Shown here piece after piece: positions 35,351-45,700 of a stretch of DNA of 64,000 nucleotides. The notes beneath the pieces were generated by a model, which did no database searches, was not told the DNA's origin, and saw nothing but the letters and a program-made list of their open reading frames with translations. The DNA comes from Euzebyales bacterium (lineage in GTDB: Bacteria; Actinomycetota; Nitriliruptoria; Euzebyales; JAHELV01). Numbering within the stretch: the stretch's first letter is position 1; each line of letters begins with the position of its first letter. The DNA lies in assembly GCA_035461305.1 (NCBI GenBank), contig DATHVN010000090.1, positions 1-64,000 of the forward strand, written 5' to 3'. The position numbers and the translations under genes are program-made.

Positions 35351-37195
35351 ATGTCCCCGTCGATCCGCCCCGCCACGGTCGTCCGGACCGGCCTGCGTGT
35401 GGTGGCCGCGCACGTGCGCGGCCGTCCGCGGCCGTTCGTGGTCGCACTCATCGGGTCGCTGCTGTTCGCCGGTGGCATCGTCGCCTCGTCGCTGGTGCTG
35501 GGATGGGTCACGGACGGGCTGATCGTTCCGGTGACGCGCGGTACGGGCGATCCCGGGCGGATCAGGCTCGCGGTCGCTCTGATCGTCGGCGTGGGCATCG
35601 GCAAGGCGGTGGGCGTGACGATGCGCCGTGCAGCCGCCGCGGCGTTGCAGTACGGGACCAAGAACGACCTGCGGGAGCGCATCGTCGATCACCAGCTCCA
35701 GTTGACCATGCGTTGGTACGAGCGGCATGCGACAGGCGACCTGCTGTCGATCGCCGAGGCCGACACCACACAGGCCACCTACGTGCTGGCCCCCCTGCCC
35801 TACGGCGTCGGCGCAGCGGCGCTGCTCGTCGGGTCGGCGGCGCTCATCACCGCAACCGATCCCTGGCTCGGCGTCGCGGCGATCGTGTGGGTCGCGGTGA
35901 GCGTCGCCATCAACGTGCGCGGCAGCTGGCGGATGGCACATCTCGGCCAGCAGGTCCAGCGGATGCGCGGCACGGTGGCCACGACCGCCCACGAGAGCTT
36001 CGACGGTGCGCTGACCGTCAAGGCGCTCGGACGCGAGGAGCACGAGGTCGCTCGCCTTCGTCACGACGCGGAGGGGCTCCGCGACCACCTGGTCGACCTG
36101 GGCATCCTGCGCGCGTGGTTCAACGCGGCGCAGGAGGTGCTGCCCGGGCTGATCACCGTCGTGGTGGTGGTGCTCGGCGCCTGGCGGATCTCGGTCGATG
36201 CGATCACGGCCGGTGAGCTGGTCCGGGTCACCTTCCTGTTGTCGCTTGTGCTGCTGCCGTCCCGGCTGATCGGGTTCACGCTGTGGCAGCTGGGCGACAG
36301 CGTGCCGGCGTGGGACCGCGTGCAGTCCGTGCTCGGGGCCGACGACCGCATCGCCTATGGGCAGCGCCGGGCGACGCCGGGCACGGGCCCGGCACCCGTC
36401 GCCAGCGTCGACGTCGGCTTCGCCTACGGCGACGGCCGCGCCGTACTCGACGGTGTCTGCCTGGACATACCCCCCGGCAGGACGGTCGCCGTGGTCGGCC
36501 CGACCGGGTCCGGCAAGACCACGCTGACCCTGCTGCTGGCCCGCCTGTGGGATCCTGTCTCCGGCGCGATCAGGGTGGACGGGCGCGATGTGCGGGAGTT
36601 CGCTCCAGGTGAGCTCGCGCGCGAGCTGGCGTACGTCGCCCAGGACGGCTTCCTGTTCGACGACACGGTCCGCGGCAACATCGCCCTGCACCACGACCTG
36701 GCCGACGACGAGGTGCGCGCCGCGGCCGGGCTGGCCCGTGCCGACGGCTTCGTCATGGCGCTGCCCGACGGCTACGACACCCGCATCGGCGAGCGGGGCG
36801 TGGCACTGTCTGGCGGCCAGCGGCAGCGCCTCGCACTCGCGCGGGCGCTGGCGCAGCGCCCGCGCCTGCTGATCCTCGACGACGCGACCTCGGCGGTCGA
36901 CCCCTCGATCGAGGCGGAGATCCTGCGTGGCCTGGGCGACGCCGAGCTGCCGGCCACGGTGTTGATCGTCGCCTACCGCCCGTCGAGCATCGCGCTCGCA
37001 GACGAGGTCGCCTTCGTCGACGGGGGCCGGATCGTCGCGCACGACCGCCACGAGGTGCTCCTGCGCGAGGTGCCCGCGTACGCCCGGCTACTGCGCGCCT
37101 ATGAGCACGACGCGCTGCGCCGCGCGCGCGACGGCGCTGGACGCCCGGCCGCGCCCCTCGCGATGCCGGGGCCCGATGGGCGTGGTGCGCCGTGA
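35351..37195 (+). CDS. ABC exporter half with degenerate ATPase site
   Basis: The 614-residue half-transporter has a six-helix membrane domain (about 25-325) and a nucleotide-binding domain (about 350-590). Walker A is GPTGSGKTT (Lys389), Q-loop AQDGFLF, signature LSGGQ (486-490) and Walker B LLILDD. The residue after Walker B is Asp511, where catalytic Glu is expected, and the switch His is Tyr542 (VAYRPS). This is the pattern of the non-hydrolysing site in heterodimeric exporters such as TM287/288. Its stop overlaps the start of the partner gene at 37192. The substrate is unknown; multidrug or lipid export is typical. Confidence 0.92.
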   Translation: MSPSIRPATVVRTGLRVVAAHVRGRPRPFVVALIGSLLFAGGIVASSLVLGWVTDGLIVPVTRGTGDPGRIRLAVALIVGVGIGKAVGVTMRRAAAAALQYGTKNDLRERIVDHQLQLTMRWYERHATGDLLSIAEADTTQATYVLAPLPYGVGAAALLVGSAALITATDPWLGVAAIVWVAVSVAINVRGSWRMAHLGQQVQRMRGTVATTAHESFDGALTVKALGREEHEVARLRHDAEGLRDHLVDLGILRAWFNAAQEVLPGLITVVVVVLGAWRISVDAITAGELVRVTFLLSLVLLPSRLIGFTLWQLGDSVPAWDRVQSVLGADDRIAYGQRRATPGTGPAPVASVDVGFAYGDGRAVLDGVCLDIPPGRTVAVVGPTGSGKTTLTLLLARLWDPVSGAIRVDGRDVREFAPGELARELAYVAQDGFLFDDTVRGNIALHHDLADDEVRAAAGLARADGFVMALPDGYDTRIGERGVALSGGQRQRLALARALAQRPRLLILDDATSAVDPSIEAEILRGLGDAELPATVLIVAYRPSSIALADEVAFVDGGRIVAHDRHEVLLREVPAYARLLRAYEHDALRRARDGAGRPAAPLAMPGPDGRGAP

Positions 37196-38973
37196 GCGGC
37201 GCGACCCGAGCCGACGACGCGCCGATCAGCACGACCGCCGCGCTGCGCCGCGCGCTCGCGCTGGCACCGACGCTGCGCAGGGGCCTGCTGGCAACCGTCG
37301 CGTTCGGGTTCGTCGGCGCGATCGGCCGCCTGGTGGTGCCTGTCAGCCTGCAGGTCGTCATTGACCGGTATGTGCTGGCGCCGGATGGGGTCGACATCCG
37401 TGCCGTCGCGGCGCTCGGCGGCGTCGCGCTGATTGTGCTCACGCTGACAGCGTTCGCGAACCGTCACGCACAGGTGCGCATGAGCACCGCATCGGCCAAC
37501 GGGCTCTGCGAGCTGCGCGTGATGACGTTCGCCCACCTGCACCGCCTGTCGCTGCTGCACGTCCAGGGCGAGCGGCGCGGTGCGCTCGTCGCCCGCGTGA
37601 CTTCGGACGTCCAGGAGATCCAGCAGTTCCTCGGGTGGGGCGGCATCAACCTCATCCTGGGCGTCCTGCGAGTCACTCTGGTCATGGCGGTGATGCTGGT
37701 CTACCGCTGGGAGCTCGCGCTGGTCGTCGCCGGCATCACGTTCGGCTACGGCCTGGTGCTGCGCTGGTTCCAGCGGATGCTGCAGCGCGCGTACGACCAG
37801 GTCCGCGTACGCGTCGCCGACAGCATGGCCGCGATCGGCGAGGCGATCGCAGGCCTGCCGACCGTGCGGGCCTACGGCGCGGAGCAGCGCACGCGCCGGC
37901 GGCTGCGTCACCGGCTGACCGCCCAGTTCACAGCCGAGTACCGCACGCACCGCACCGCGGCGGCACTGTTCAGCAGCGGCGAGATCTTCTCCGCGCTGGT
38001 CCAGGCCATGGTCCTCGTCGTCGGCCTGTTCGCCGTCGAGGTGTCCGCCGGCACGCTGATCGCGTTCCTGTTCCTGGTCAACCAGTTCATCGAGCCCGTC
38101 CAGATGCTGGTCGAGACGCTCGATCAGGCACAGGTGGCGGCGTCGGGCGTGCGCCGGATCCTGCGGGTGCTCGACATCGCGCCCGACCTCGACGAGCGCG
38201 AGGACGGGCGCGACCTTCCCAACGGTGGGCTGTCGGTCGTCGCCGACGGCGTCGGCTTCGCCTACGGCGCCGGGGTCGAGGTCCTCCACGACGTGAGCGT
38301 CGACATCGCGGCGGGCGATCGAGTCGCGATCGTCGGCGAGACGGGCTCGGGCAAGACGACGTTCGCCAAGCTGCTGGTCCGGCTGCTGCGACCCGGCACC
38401 GGTCGCATCCTGATCGGCGGCGTGCCGCTGGACGAGGTCGGGTCGGCCGCACTACGCGAGCACGTCGCGTTCGTCCCGCAGGAGGGCTTCCTGTTCGACG
38501 GCTCGCTGGCCGACAACGTCCGCTACGGACGTCCCGGTGCCACCGACGAGGAGGTCCGCCGGGCGTTCACCGACCTCGACCTCGACGACTGGCTCGGCTC
38601 GAGGGGCGGCGGCATCGACAGCCAGGTCGGGCAGCGCGGCACCCAGCTGTCGGCCGGCGAGCGGCAGCTGGTCGCGTTGGTGCGGGCCTGGATCGCCAAC
38701 CCGGACGTCCTGGTGCTCGACGAGGCCACCTCGGCCGTCGACCCGGCGCTGGACGTCCAGCTGCGCCGCGCCATCGAGCACCTGACATCAGGACGGACGA
38801 GCATCACGATCGCCCACCGGCTCGCGACGGCAGAGAGCGCCGACACCGTCATCGTCTTCGACGCCGGGCGAATCGTGGCGACCGGAACGCACGCCGACCT
38901 GCTTGCCGGCAGCGACGTCTACCGCGCGCTCCACGCCGACTGGACGGCCGGCACCACCCTCGCGCCGTCCTGA
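37192..38973 (+). CDS. ABC exporter half with consensus ATPase site
   Basis: The 593-residue partner has the same layout, with its membrane domain at about 25-310. Its Walker B Glu511 and switch His542 (IAHRL) are intact, and Walker A is GETGSGKTT. Its signature, however, is LSAGE (486-490) instead of LSGGQ. In a heterodimer this altered signature would face the first subunit's Asp/Tyr site, and that subunit's LSGGQ would face this subunit's Glu/His site. That gives one dead and one active site, so the two genes almost certainly encode one transporter. GTG 37192 overlaps the upstream stop. Confidence 0.93.
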   Translation: MSGATRADDAPISTTAALRRALALAPTLRRGLLATVAFGFVGAIGRLVVPVSLQVVIDRYVLAPDGVDIRAVAALGGVALIVLTLTAFANRHAQVRMSTASANGLCELRVMTFAHLHRLSLLHVQGERRGALVARVTSDVQEIQQFLGWGGINLILGVLRVTLVMAVMLVYRWELALVVAGITFGYGLVLRWFQRMLQRAYDQVRVRVADSMAAIGEAIAGLPTVRAYGAEQRTRRRLRHRLTAQFTAEYRTHRTAAALFSSGEIFSALVQAMVLVVGLFAVEVSAGTLIAFLFLVNQFIEPVQMLVETLDQAQVAASGVRRILRVLDIAPDLDEREDGRDLPNGGLSVVADGVGFAYGAGVEVLHDVSVDIAAGDRVAIVGETGSGKTTFAKLLVRLLRPGTGRILIGGVPLDEVGSAALREHVAFVPQEGFLFDGSLADNVRYGRPGATDEEVRRAFTDLDLDDWLGSRGGGIDSQVGQRGTQLSAGERQLVALVRAWIANPDVLVLDEATSAVDPALDVQLRRAIEHLTSGRTSITIAHRLATAESADTVIVFDAGRIVATGTHADLLAGSDVYRALHADWTAGTTLAPS

Positions 38974-38997
38974 CCGGCAGGGGCTCGCGTCAGGAGG

Positions 38998-39570
38998 TCA
39001 GGCGCCGACCCTGGTGTGGCTCCTGGTGTACAGCCGGACGCGCTCGAGGCTTTCGCGGTCCACGACGTCGGCCACCGAGCGGTGGCCAGGCAGCGCGTAG
39101 ACGCCGGCGACGCGGTCCCAGCCGGCGGGCCGCACGCCGAGCTGCTTGCCGAGCAGGGCGATCAGCACCCGTGCGGTGTGGTCGTTGAAGCCGGGCAGCG
39201 CCCGCACCGTTCGGTACACCTGCCGTGCGTCGACAGCACCTTCCCACAGCGCTGCGGGGTCACCGCCATGATGCACCGCCAGGTACGTGCACAGCGCGTG
39301 GACGCGGCGCGCCATGACCCCCGGGGAGCGGTGCAGGACCGGCGGGCGCCGGAAGCACGACTCGATCTCGCTGACCGGTAGGGTGGCGACGGTCCGCGGG
39401 TCCAGCGGAGCGAACAGGCGCCGGGACAACTCGTAGGGCGCGGCGTAGGCGCGCTCCATGGGCACCTGATGGTCGAGGACCAGCCCGATCAGCAGCGCGA
39501 GCGGATTGGTGCTGAGGTAGGAGTTGGCCTTCTCGTCGCCCGTGAAGGACAGTGTGGTCATCGTTCCCAT
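38998..39570 (-). CDS. HhH-GPD base-excision repair protein
   Basis: The 190-residue protein begins with GDEKANSYLSTNPLALLIGL and MERAYAAPYELSRR, like the small HhH-GPD proteins annotated as base-excision DNA repair in actinobacteria. The helix-hairpin-helix region is ALPGFNDHTARVLIALLGKQ (about 135-155). Asp of the GPD segment is likely in PAGWDRVAG. It should remove damaged bases, but this subgroup lacks studied members. Starts at 39570 (MGTMTT) and 39561 (MTT) are both possible. It overlaps the end of the membrane protein gene upstream. Confidence 0.8.
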   Translation of the reverse strand: MGTMTTLSFTGDEKANSYLSTNPLALLIGLVLDHQVPMERAYAAPYELSRRLFAPLDPRTVATLPVSEIESCFRRPPVLHRSPGVMARRVHALCTYLAVHHGGDPAALWEGAVDARQVYRTVRALPGFNDHTARVLIALLGKQLGVRPAGWDRVAGVYALPGHRSVADVVDRESLERVRLYTRSHTRVGA

Positions 39571-40463
39571 CGGGGTGGACTCCAGTGACGTCCCGATCCG
39601 ACGTCATGGTCGTACCGGTCATTCTGGGGCACGTCCTCCGACGTTGACCACTGCTCTTGTGGCCGATGGTCCATCGCCGGATCCGCGACGCCGTGCCAAC
39701 CGGCGGTCAGCTCGTCGAGGCGGTCGTTGAGCGCGTCGAGCTGGGCGCCGACGGCCAGGAGCGCCTCGTCGTCGGCCGCCCGGCCGGCGAGCGGCAGCTG
39801 GTCGAGCCGCCGATCGATCGCCCGCAGAGCCAGCTGATCGCTGCCGTCGAACATCATCGTCGCCACCACCCCGGCCGCGGCGGCGAGCCACAGCAGCAGC
39901 ACGGACACGACCAGCGCGGCGCCCAGCGACAGGTTGAAGGCGACCGCCGGCAGGACGAGCGGCGGCAGCACGAACAGCGCGGTCCGCAGCGGGACCGACG
40001 CCCGGACCCTCGGCGTGAGCCGTGCCACCGCCTCCCGCAGCCGCTGCGCGACGGACACCGCGTGCTCGACCTCGTCGGGTGCGCGGCGAGCCGGTGCGTC
40101 ATGGTCGTCCCGTGCAGCGGCGTCCGGGGCCGGAGGCGGGTCGGCGGACGTCGGCGCCCCGGCATGCTCCGGCGCGAGCGGTGGCGGTGCGTGGGGTGGG
40201 ACGTCACGGTGTGCTGCGGACCAGGTGGCACGATCGTCTGACGGCGCGCTGTCGGCCCACGACGACGCGTGCCGGTCGTCACCGGCCACGGCCGCCTGCC
40301 ACGGGTGTGGTGCGGGCGGGACCGCACGCACCTGGCGGTCGTCCCCGTCGCCAGGCTCGCCGGTGTTGCGGGGCCGTAGGACCCGGTCGTCGAGCCGAGA
40401 CCACCGGGCCGTCTCCGGCCATGCCGGCTCGTCGGCACCGGGCCGTGGGTAGGCGTCGCTCAC
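39558..40463 (-). CDS. Hypothetical membrane protein with long acidic-proline N-terminus
   Basis: GTG 40463 with GGGAG upstream gives about 301 residues (ATG 40487 is an in-frame alternative). Residues about 1-130 are low-complexity (rich in Pro, Asp, Ala and His) and probably disordered. Two hydrophobic helices (LRTALFVLPPLVLPAVAFNL and GAALVVSVLLLWLAAAAGVV, about 165-210) are followed by a short coiled-coil-like tail (QLDALNDRLDELTAGW). I do not recognise it. It overlaps the HhH-GPD gene by some bases. Confidence 0.6.
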   Translation of the reverse strand: MSDAYPRPGADEPAWPETARWSRLDDRVLRPRNTGEPGDGDDRQVRAVPPAPHPWQAAVAGDDRHASSWADSAPSDDRATWSAAHRDVPPHAPPPLAPEHAGAPTSADPPPAPDAAARDDHDAPARRAPDEVEHAVSVAQRLREAVARLTPRVRASVPLRTALFVLPPLVLPAVAFNLSLGAALVVSVLLLWLAAAAGVVATMMFDGSDQLALRAIDRRLDQLPLAGRAADDEALLAVGAQLDALNDRLDELTAGWHGVADPAMDHRPQEQWSTSEDVPQNDRYDHDVGSGRHWSPPRWER

Positions 40464-40614
40464 CGTCTGGTCACTCCCTTCGACCATGGGCGGGGAGCAC
40501 CCACGATCTCATGACGTCGAACCCGGGTGGCGTTCCCCCAGGGACGCGCACGCGTCGGTGAAGATGCTGCACGGCGCACGCGCTCCCGTCGTCACCGCAG
40601 GGATGGCCGACCGG

Positions 40615-41775
40615 TCATGTCACGTCGGCGCGCGCGTCGTTCCAGAGCCTGAGCCACTCGGCCGGCGAGATGTCCTCCGGTGCGCCGGCAGCCAGCTCGA
40701 GTGCTCGCGCGAAGCGCACGCGGAACCGCGACGCGCTCGCACGCAGCGCGAGCTCGGGATCGATGTCGAGCTGCCTCGCGACGGCGATCACGGCCAGCAG
40801 CAGATCACCCAGCTCATGCGCCTGGTGCACGTCGGCGGCCTGCTCGAGCTCGGCGAGCTCTTCGTGGACCTTCGCGAGCGCGTCCCTACTCCCCGGCCAC
40901 GCGAACCCGTGGTTCTCCGCGCGCCGCTGCAGCGCGACCGCCAGCGGGATCGCCGGCTGGCCCTCGACGATGCCGTCGAAGACACCGGCGCGTTCGGGCT
41001 TCTCGTCGGCTTTGAGCTGCTCCCAGTTGGCCATGACCGACGCGGCGTCGTCGACGGTCACATCGCCGAAGACGTGGGGGTGCCGGCGCACCAGCTTGTC
41101 GACGATGCCCCTGGCCACGGTGTCGATGTCGAACCTGCCGTGGTCCGCTGCGATCTGCGCGTGGAACACGACCTGCAGGAGCAGGTCACCGAGCTCCTCG
41201 GCGATGTGGTCGTCGTCACCGCCCGCGATCGCCTCGAGCAGCTCGTAGACCTCCTCGACGGCGTAGCGCGCGAGCGTCGTGTGGTCCTGCTCGCGGTCCC
41301 ACGGGCACCCTCCGGTGCCGCGCAGCCGCTGCTCGACCGCGACGAGCTCGAGCAGGCCGACGCCGGTCGGCGCCACGCCGAAGTACACGACCTCGACCTC
41401 GACCTGGCTGCGCGCGGCCTCCATGCCCAGCGCCCGGGTGAACGCCTCGGTGTCGGCGGCGCCGTACAGGTACGCGACGGCTCCGGCCTGGCGGACGCGG
41501 TCGACGATCCACGCGACGCGTGCGCGCTGCAGCGGATCGACGCCGCTGAGCAGGTCGCGACGGCTCAACGCCGCCGGCTCCTCGGGCTCGGGCACCACCT
41601 CGTGCCGCAGGTCGGCATTGACCAGGTGATCCACCATCGGATGGCCCGCATCACCAACGAGGACGAGGTCCGTGCCCGACAGCGCCGTCCACGCGTGCAG
41701 TGGCAGCAGTCCTGGGAGCTGGTCGACGGTGTCGATCAGGACCAGGCGGGGCTGTGCCGACGCCGAGCCGGTCAA
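40615..41775 (-). CDS. mazG: MazG nucleoside triphosphate pyrophosphohydrolase with N-terminal extension
   Basis: TTG 41775 overlaps the upstream stop (TTGA) and gives 386 residues. The C-terminal two MazG folds are complete. GTGGCPWDREQDHTTLARY leads into EEVYELLEAI and EELGDLLLQVVF (the E-E-x-x-E and E-x-x-D metal sites), and a second copy (VHEELAELEQA, ELGDLLLAVIAVA) follows. The N-terminal ~155 residues (LVLIDTVDQLPGLLPLHAWT, VLVGDAGHPMVDHLV, VAYLYGAADTEAF) resemble the divergent actinobacterial extension and may be a remnant of a tetrapyrrole-methylase fold. MazG hydrolyses NTPs and limits mutagenic or stress nucleotides. It is next to mfd, as usual. Confidence 0.9.
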   Translation of the reverse strand: MTGSASAQPRLVLIDTVDQLPGLLPLHAWTALSGTDLVLVGDAGHPMVDHLVNADLRHEVVPEPEEPAALSRRDLLSGVDPLQRARVAWIVDRVRQAGAVAYLYGAADTEAFTRALGMEAARSQVEVEVVYFGVAPTGVGLLELVAVEQRLRGTGGCPWDREQDHTTLARYAVEEVYELLEAIAGGDDDHIAEELGDLLLQVVFHAQIAADHGRFDIDTVARGIVDKLVRRHPHVFGDVTVDDAASVMANWEQLKADEKPERAGVFDGIVEGQPAIPLAVALQRRAENHGFAWPGSRDALAKVHEELAELEQAADVHQAHELGDLLLAVIAVARQLDIDPELALRASASRFRVRFARALELAAGAPEDISPAEWLRLWNDARADVT

Positions 41776-42392
41776 GGGCCGTCGCTCGCCGCGGCCTCGG
41801 CGCCGCCTGCGACGGCCAGCGGGTCGTACGGTGCGACCGACAGGCTCGCCTCGTCCCACTGCCCGTACCGCGGGTTGACCTCGATATCGACATCGGCGAT
41901 CTCGTCGCGGATGAACGCCGCGAGGTCCTCCGACGCTCCGATGCTGTCCTGCAACAGCGCCTGCGTCTGCTGGTCGCGCAGCTGCTGCAGTACGAACTCC
42001 TCCGACAGGCCCTGCTCGGCGATGCGGTCCTCGAACGCCTCGGCGCCGCCGAGCTGGTCGACCAGCTCGTCGCGGGCCCGCGCGACCTCGTCGTCGGACA
42101 CCGCGATGTCCTGCCGGTCGGCGACGACGTCGAGAATCTCGGACCGGATGAACGACGTCACGACCTGGTTCTGCGCGTCGAGGACGAACTGCCCGCTGGT
42201 GTCGCCCTGGGCCTGCTGCTGGAAGGCCGAACTGCCGCGGATCGACGCGAGGGTCTCGTCGATCTCGGCTGCCGGGATCGACCGGTCGCCGACGGTCGCG
42301 GCGGTCCCGGGGTCGCCGGTACCCGTCAGCGAGCACGCCGTGGTCAGCGACACCACGGTCACGACGGCCAGACGACGGGCAAGCGTGGTCAC
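41772..42392 (-). CDS. SurA N-terminal-domain lipoprotein
   Basis: GTG 42392 is chosen because AGGAG lies six bases upstream; an ATG at 42413 precedes that site. The 206-residue product has a lipobox (VVSLTTAC, Cys about 19), then AATVGDRSIPAAEIDETLAS and a helical SurA/PpiC-like N-terminal domain (VVTSFIRSEILDVVADRQDI, DEVARARDELVDQLGG, EFVLQQLRDQQTQALL). The rotamase domain is absent. Similar lipoproteins beside mazG in actinobacteria are thought to be envelope chaperones. The overlap with mazG suggests one transcript. Confidence 0.83.
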   Translation of the reverse strand: MTTLARRLAVVTVVSLTTACSLTGTGDPGTAATVGDRSIPAAEIDETLASIRGSSAFQQQAQGDTSGQFVLDAQNQVVTSFIRSEILDVVADRQDIAVSDDEVARARDELVDQLGGAEAFEDRIAEQGLSEEFVLQQLRDQQTQALLQDSIGASEDLAAFIRDEIADVDIEVNPRYGQWDEASLSVAPYDPLAVAGGAEAAASDGP

Positions 42393-42719
42393 GGATCGCT
42401 CCTGTGTGCGCATGTGCCGCGTCAGTGTAGGCCGTGTCCCTCGGACCGGCCGAGCGCTTGGTCGTCCCGCTGACGCTCGACTCCCAACGTCCCAGGGAGC
42501 CCAGGGCACGGCGACCAGGGCAGCTGCGCCCGCCTCGTATGGCACGGTGACGGTCGCACACCGGGCCTGGACATCTGTCCGGCGTAGCCGGTCCACGTCG
42601 TGTTTCGTGGAACCAGGCTTCGCGAAGTCGTGCGAGCGCACGCCGCGAGCCGGGATGCAGACGCGGCTGAAGCCGGCTGGAGCCGGGAGACACGGCCTTG
42701 GGGTGAGCAGCGGCTCGGC
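42393..42719. other. Intergenic region between mfd and the SurA-like gene
   Basis: The 327-base gap contains both blocks of the dispersed repeat, B inverted at 42459-42491 and A at 42604-42628, and no supported gene. Short open frames here give AWFHE-type peptides that are shadows of the repeat. Confidence 0.6.
42459..42628. repeat. Two-block dispersed repeat, copy 2
   Basis: Block B (42459-42491) matches the complement of 27639-27672 with a few differences. Block A (42604-42628) matches 27676-27700 directly with two differences in 25. The blocks are 112 bases apart here but three bases apart in the other copy, and B is inverted. Confidence 0.7.
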
Positions 42720-45700
42720 TCAGCGGCGGCGCCGCCCAAGGACCGCCTTCAGCTCACGCGCGACCCACCCGATCAGCTCCACGTCGGCCGACGGCATCGG
42801 CAGCTCCAGGGCCCCCGCGGCCTCGTTCCACAGCGCCTGTGGCCGCTGGCGTCGAAGCCTCACCTGCTGCGACTCGGAGAGGTGGACCGGCAGGACCCTG
42901 ACGGTGCGGCGCGGCGTGATCCCGATCTCGGTGATCCCCCACCGGCGGGCGGCCGCCCGCAGGGCGGCGACGGTGATGAGCCGCTTCGCCGCCTCGGGCA
43001 GCGGCCCGTAGCGATCGGTCAGCTCATCGGCGACGTCCCGCGCGCCGGCACCGTCGCGGATCCCGGCGATGCGCCGGTAGGCCTGCAGCCGCAGTCCCTC
43101 GTCGGCGATGTAGTCCGGCGGCAGGTGCGCGTCGACAGGCAGGTCGATCGTGATCTCGGCGGCCTCGGCACGCTCGCGGGCTGCAGCCGCCGGGTCATTC
43201 AGCTCCGCCATCTCCTCACGCATCAGCTGGGCGTAGGCCTCGAAGCCGACCGTGGCGATGTGGCCCGACTGGTCCGCTGACAGCACACTGCCCGCGCCAC
43301 GGATCTCAAGGTCGCGCAGCGCGATCGACAGCCCCGAGCCGAGGCCGGTGTGGGTCGCCACCGTCTCGAGGCGCTTGTAGGCCTCCTCGGTCAGCGCCCG
43401 CCGCTCGGGGTGGAACATGTACGCGTAGCCACGCACGACCGATCGGCCGACGCGGCCGCGAAGCTGGTAGAGCTGCGCCAGGCCGAGCATGTCGGCCCGC
43501 TCGATGATGAGCGTGTTGGCGTTCGGGATGTCCAGGCCGCTCTCGACGATGGTCGTGCACACCAGCACGTCGAAGTCACGCTCCCAGAAGCGGATCATGA
43601 TCCGCTCGAGCTGCGACTCGGCCATCTGCCCGTGGGCGATCTCGACCCGTGCGTCCGGCACCAGGTCGCGCACCGCCTGCGCCGCCGCAGAGATCGTCGC
43701 CACCTGGTTGTGCAGCCAGAACACCTGACCCTCGCGGAGCAGCTCGCGCCGGATCGCCAGCGCGGCCATCGATTCGTCGTGCGGTCCGACGTGCGTGACG
43801 ATCGGCTGGCGCTCCTCCGGTGGCGTGTCGATCGTGGACAGGTCGCGGATGCCGGTGATCGCCATCTCCATCGTCCGTGGGATGGGCGTCGCGGTCATTG
43901 TCATCACGTCCACGCTGGTCCGCAGCTGCTTGAGCTTCTCCTTGTGCGCGACGCCGAAGCGCTGTTCCTCGTCGACGACGACGAGCCCGAGGTTCGCGAA
44001 CTCGACGTCGCCCGACAGCAGCCGGTGCGTGCCGATGACCAGGTCGACCGTCCCGTCGGCCACACCGTCGAGGACCGAGCGCTGCTGCGCCGGGGTGGCG
44101 AACCGCGACAGGGTCTCGACCCGGACCGGGAAGCCCGCGAAGCGCTCGGAGAAGGTCTCGCCGTGCTGCTGGGCGAGCAGCGTCGTCGGCACCAGCACCG
44201 CGACCTGGCTGCCGTCGAACACCGCCTTGGCTGCAGCGCGGACCGCGATCTCGGTCTTGCCGAAGCCGACGTCGCCGCAGATCAGGCGGTCCATGGGGAC
44301 CGGCGTCTCCATGTCGCGCTTGACGTCGTCGATCGCCGCCAGCTGGTCGGGCGTCTCGACGTGGGCGAACGCCTGCTCGAGCTCACCCTGCCAGGGCGAG
44401 TCCGGCGCGAACGCCATGCCGGGCGCGTGCATGCGCGCCTGGTACAGCCGCAGCAGTTCGCCGGCGATCTCGCGGACCGCCCGTCGGACCTTGCCCTTGG
44501 CGCGCTCCCAGTCGGTCCCGCCCATCCGCATGATCCGCGGGTCCTCGCCCCCGATGTAGGGGGCGAGCGCGTCAACGTTGTCACTCGGCACGAACAGCCG
44601 GTCGCCGCCCGCGTACTCGACGATCACGTAGTCGCGGGTCAGGTGGCCGGCGGCCTGCCCGCCGACGCTCGACGTCGGCCCGCGCAGCTGCCGGGTCGTG
44701 ATGCCCCGGTACGTGCCGACGCCGTGGACGGCGTGCACGATCGGATCCCCGGGGGTGAGGTCGAGCACCGTGGCCTGCGCGGTCCGCTTGCTCGGCAGCC
44801 GGCGACTCGCCCGCGACCGGCGGGGGCCAAACAGATCCCACTCGCCGAGCAGCGCGACGCCGAGCTCGGGCGAGACGAACCCGTCGCGCAGCGGTGACTC
44901 GGTGATCGCGATGGGCTGGTCGGTGACGGTTGCGACGACCGGCGCTGCGACGCCGTGCTCCCGCAGTACCTCCCCGAGGCGCATGGCCGGGCCATGCCCG
45001 GGCGTCGTCAGGACGACGCGCACGCCGTCGCGCGACAGCTCGGCCACCCTGCGCGCGGCCTGGACGACGTCGCCCCGGAACGAGTCCCACGGCCGGCCCG
45101 GGATGTCGGGCGGACCGAACGGGTCCAGGGTCCACTGGTCCCCGCCGAAGCGGTCGGTGACCTGCTTGTACTCGCCGAAGCCGACACCGTCGTCGCGGAT
45201 GATGCCGCCGCCGGCCTCGGACCAGCCGGCGATCGCCAGCGCCTCGGCCTGCTCGCGCAGCTCCGCGCTGCGCCCTTCGAGCCGGACCGGGTCGACCAGC
45301 ACGATGCCGGCACCCGCAGGCAGCAGGTCCAGCAGCCACGCTGGCGCCGGATGCATCGCGGTGATCAGCGACTCGGCGCCCTCGAACACGATCCCGTCGG
45401 CGAGCATGCCGAACTGGTCGGCGAGGTCGGGGATGCGTGAGGCGAGCGCGCGGGCCGTGCCGGCGGTCTCGTCGTCGAGGACCAGCTCCCGCGCCGCGTA
45501 GATGTCGACTGTGTCAACCGGTTCGAGTGCCCGTTGGTCGGCCACGCCGAACCAGCGCAGCTGATCGACGTCGTCACCCCAGAACTCGACCCGCAACGCG
45601 TGGTCGTGGGAGGACCCGAAGATGTCGACGATGCCGCCGCGCACGGCGAACTCACCGCGTTGGGCAACGAGCGTCGTGCGGACGTAGCCGAGCGTCGCGA

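Noticed and set aside
43350-44897. 515-codon plus-strand frame opposite mfd
   Set aside because: It is a shadow of the mfd coding strand with no recognisable motif.
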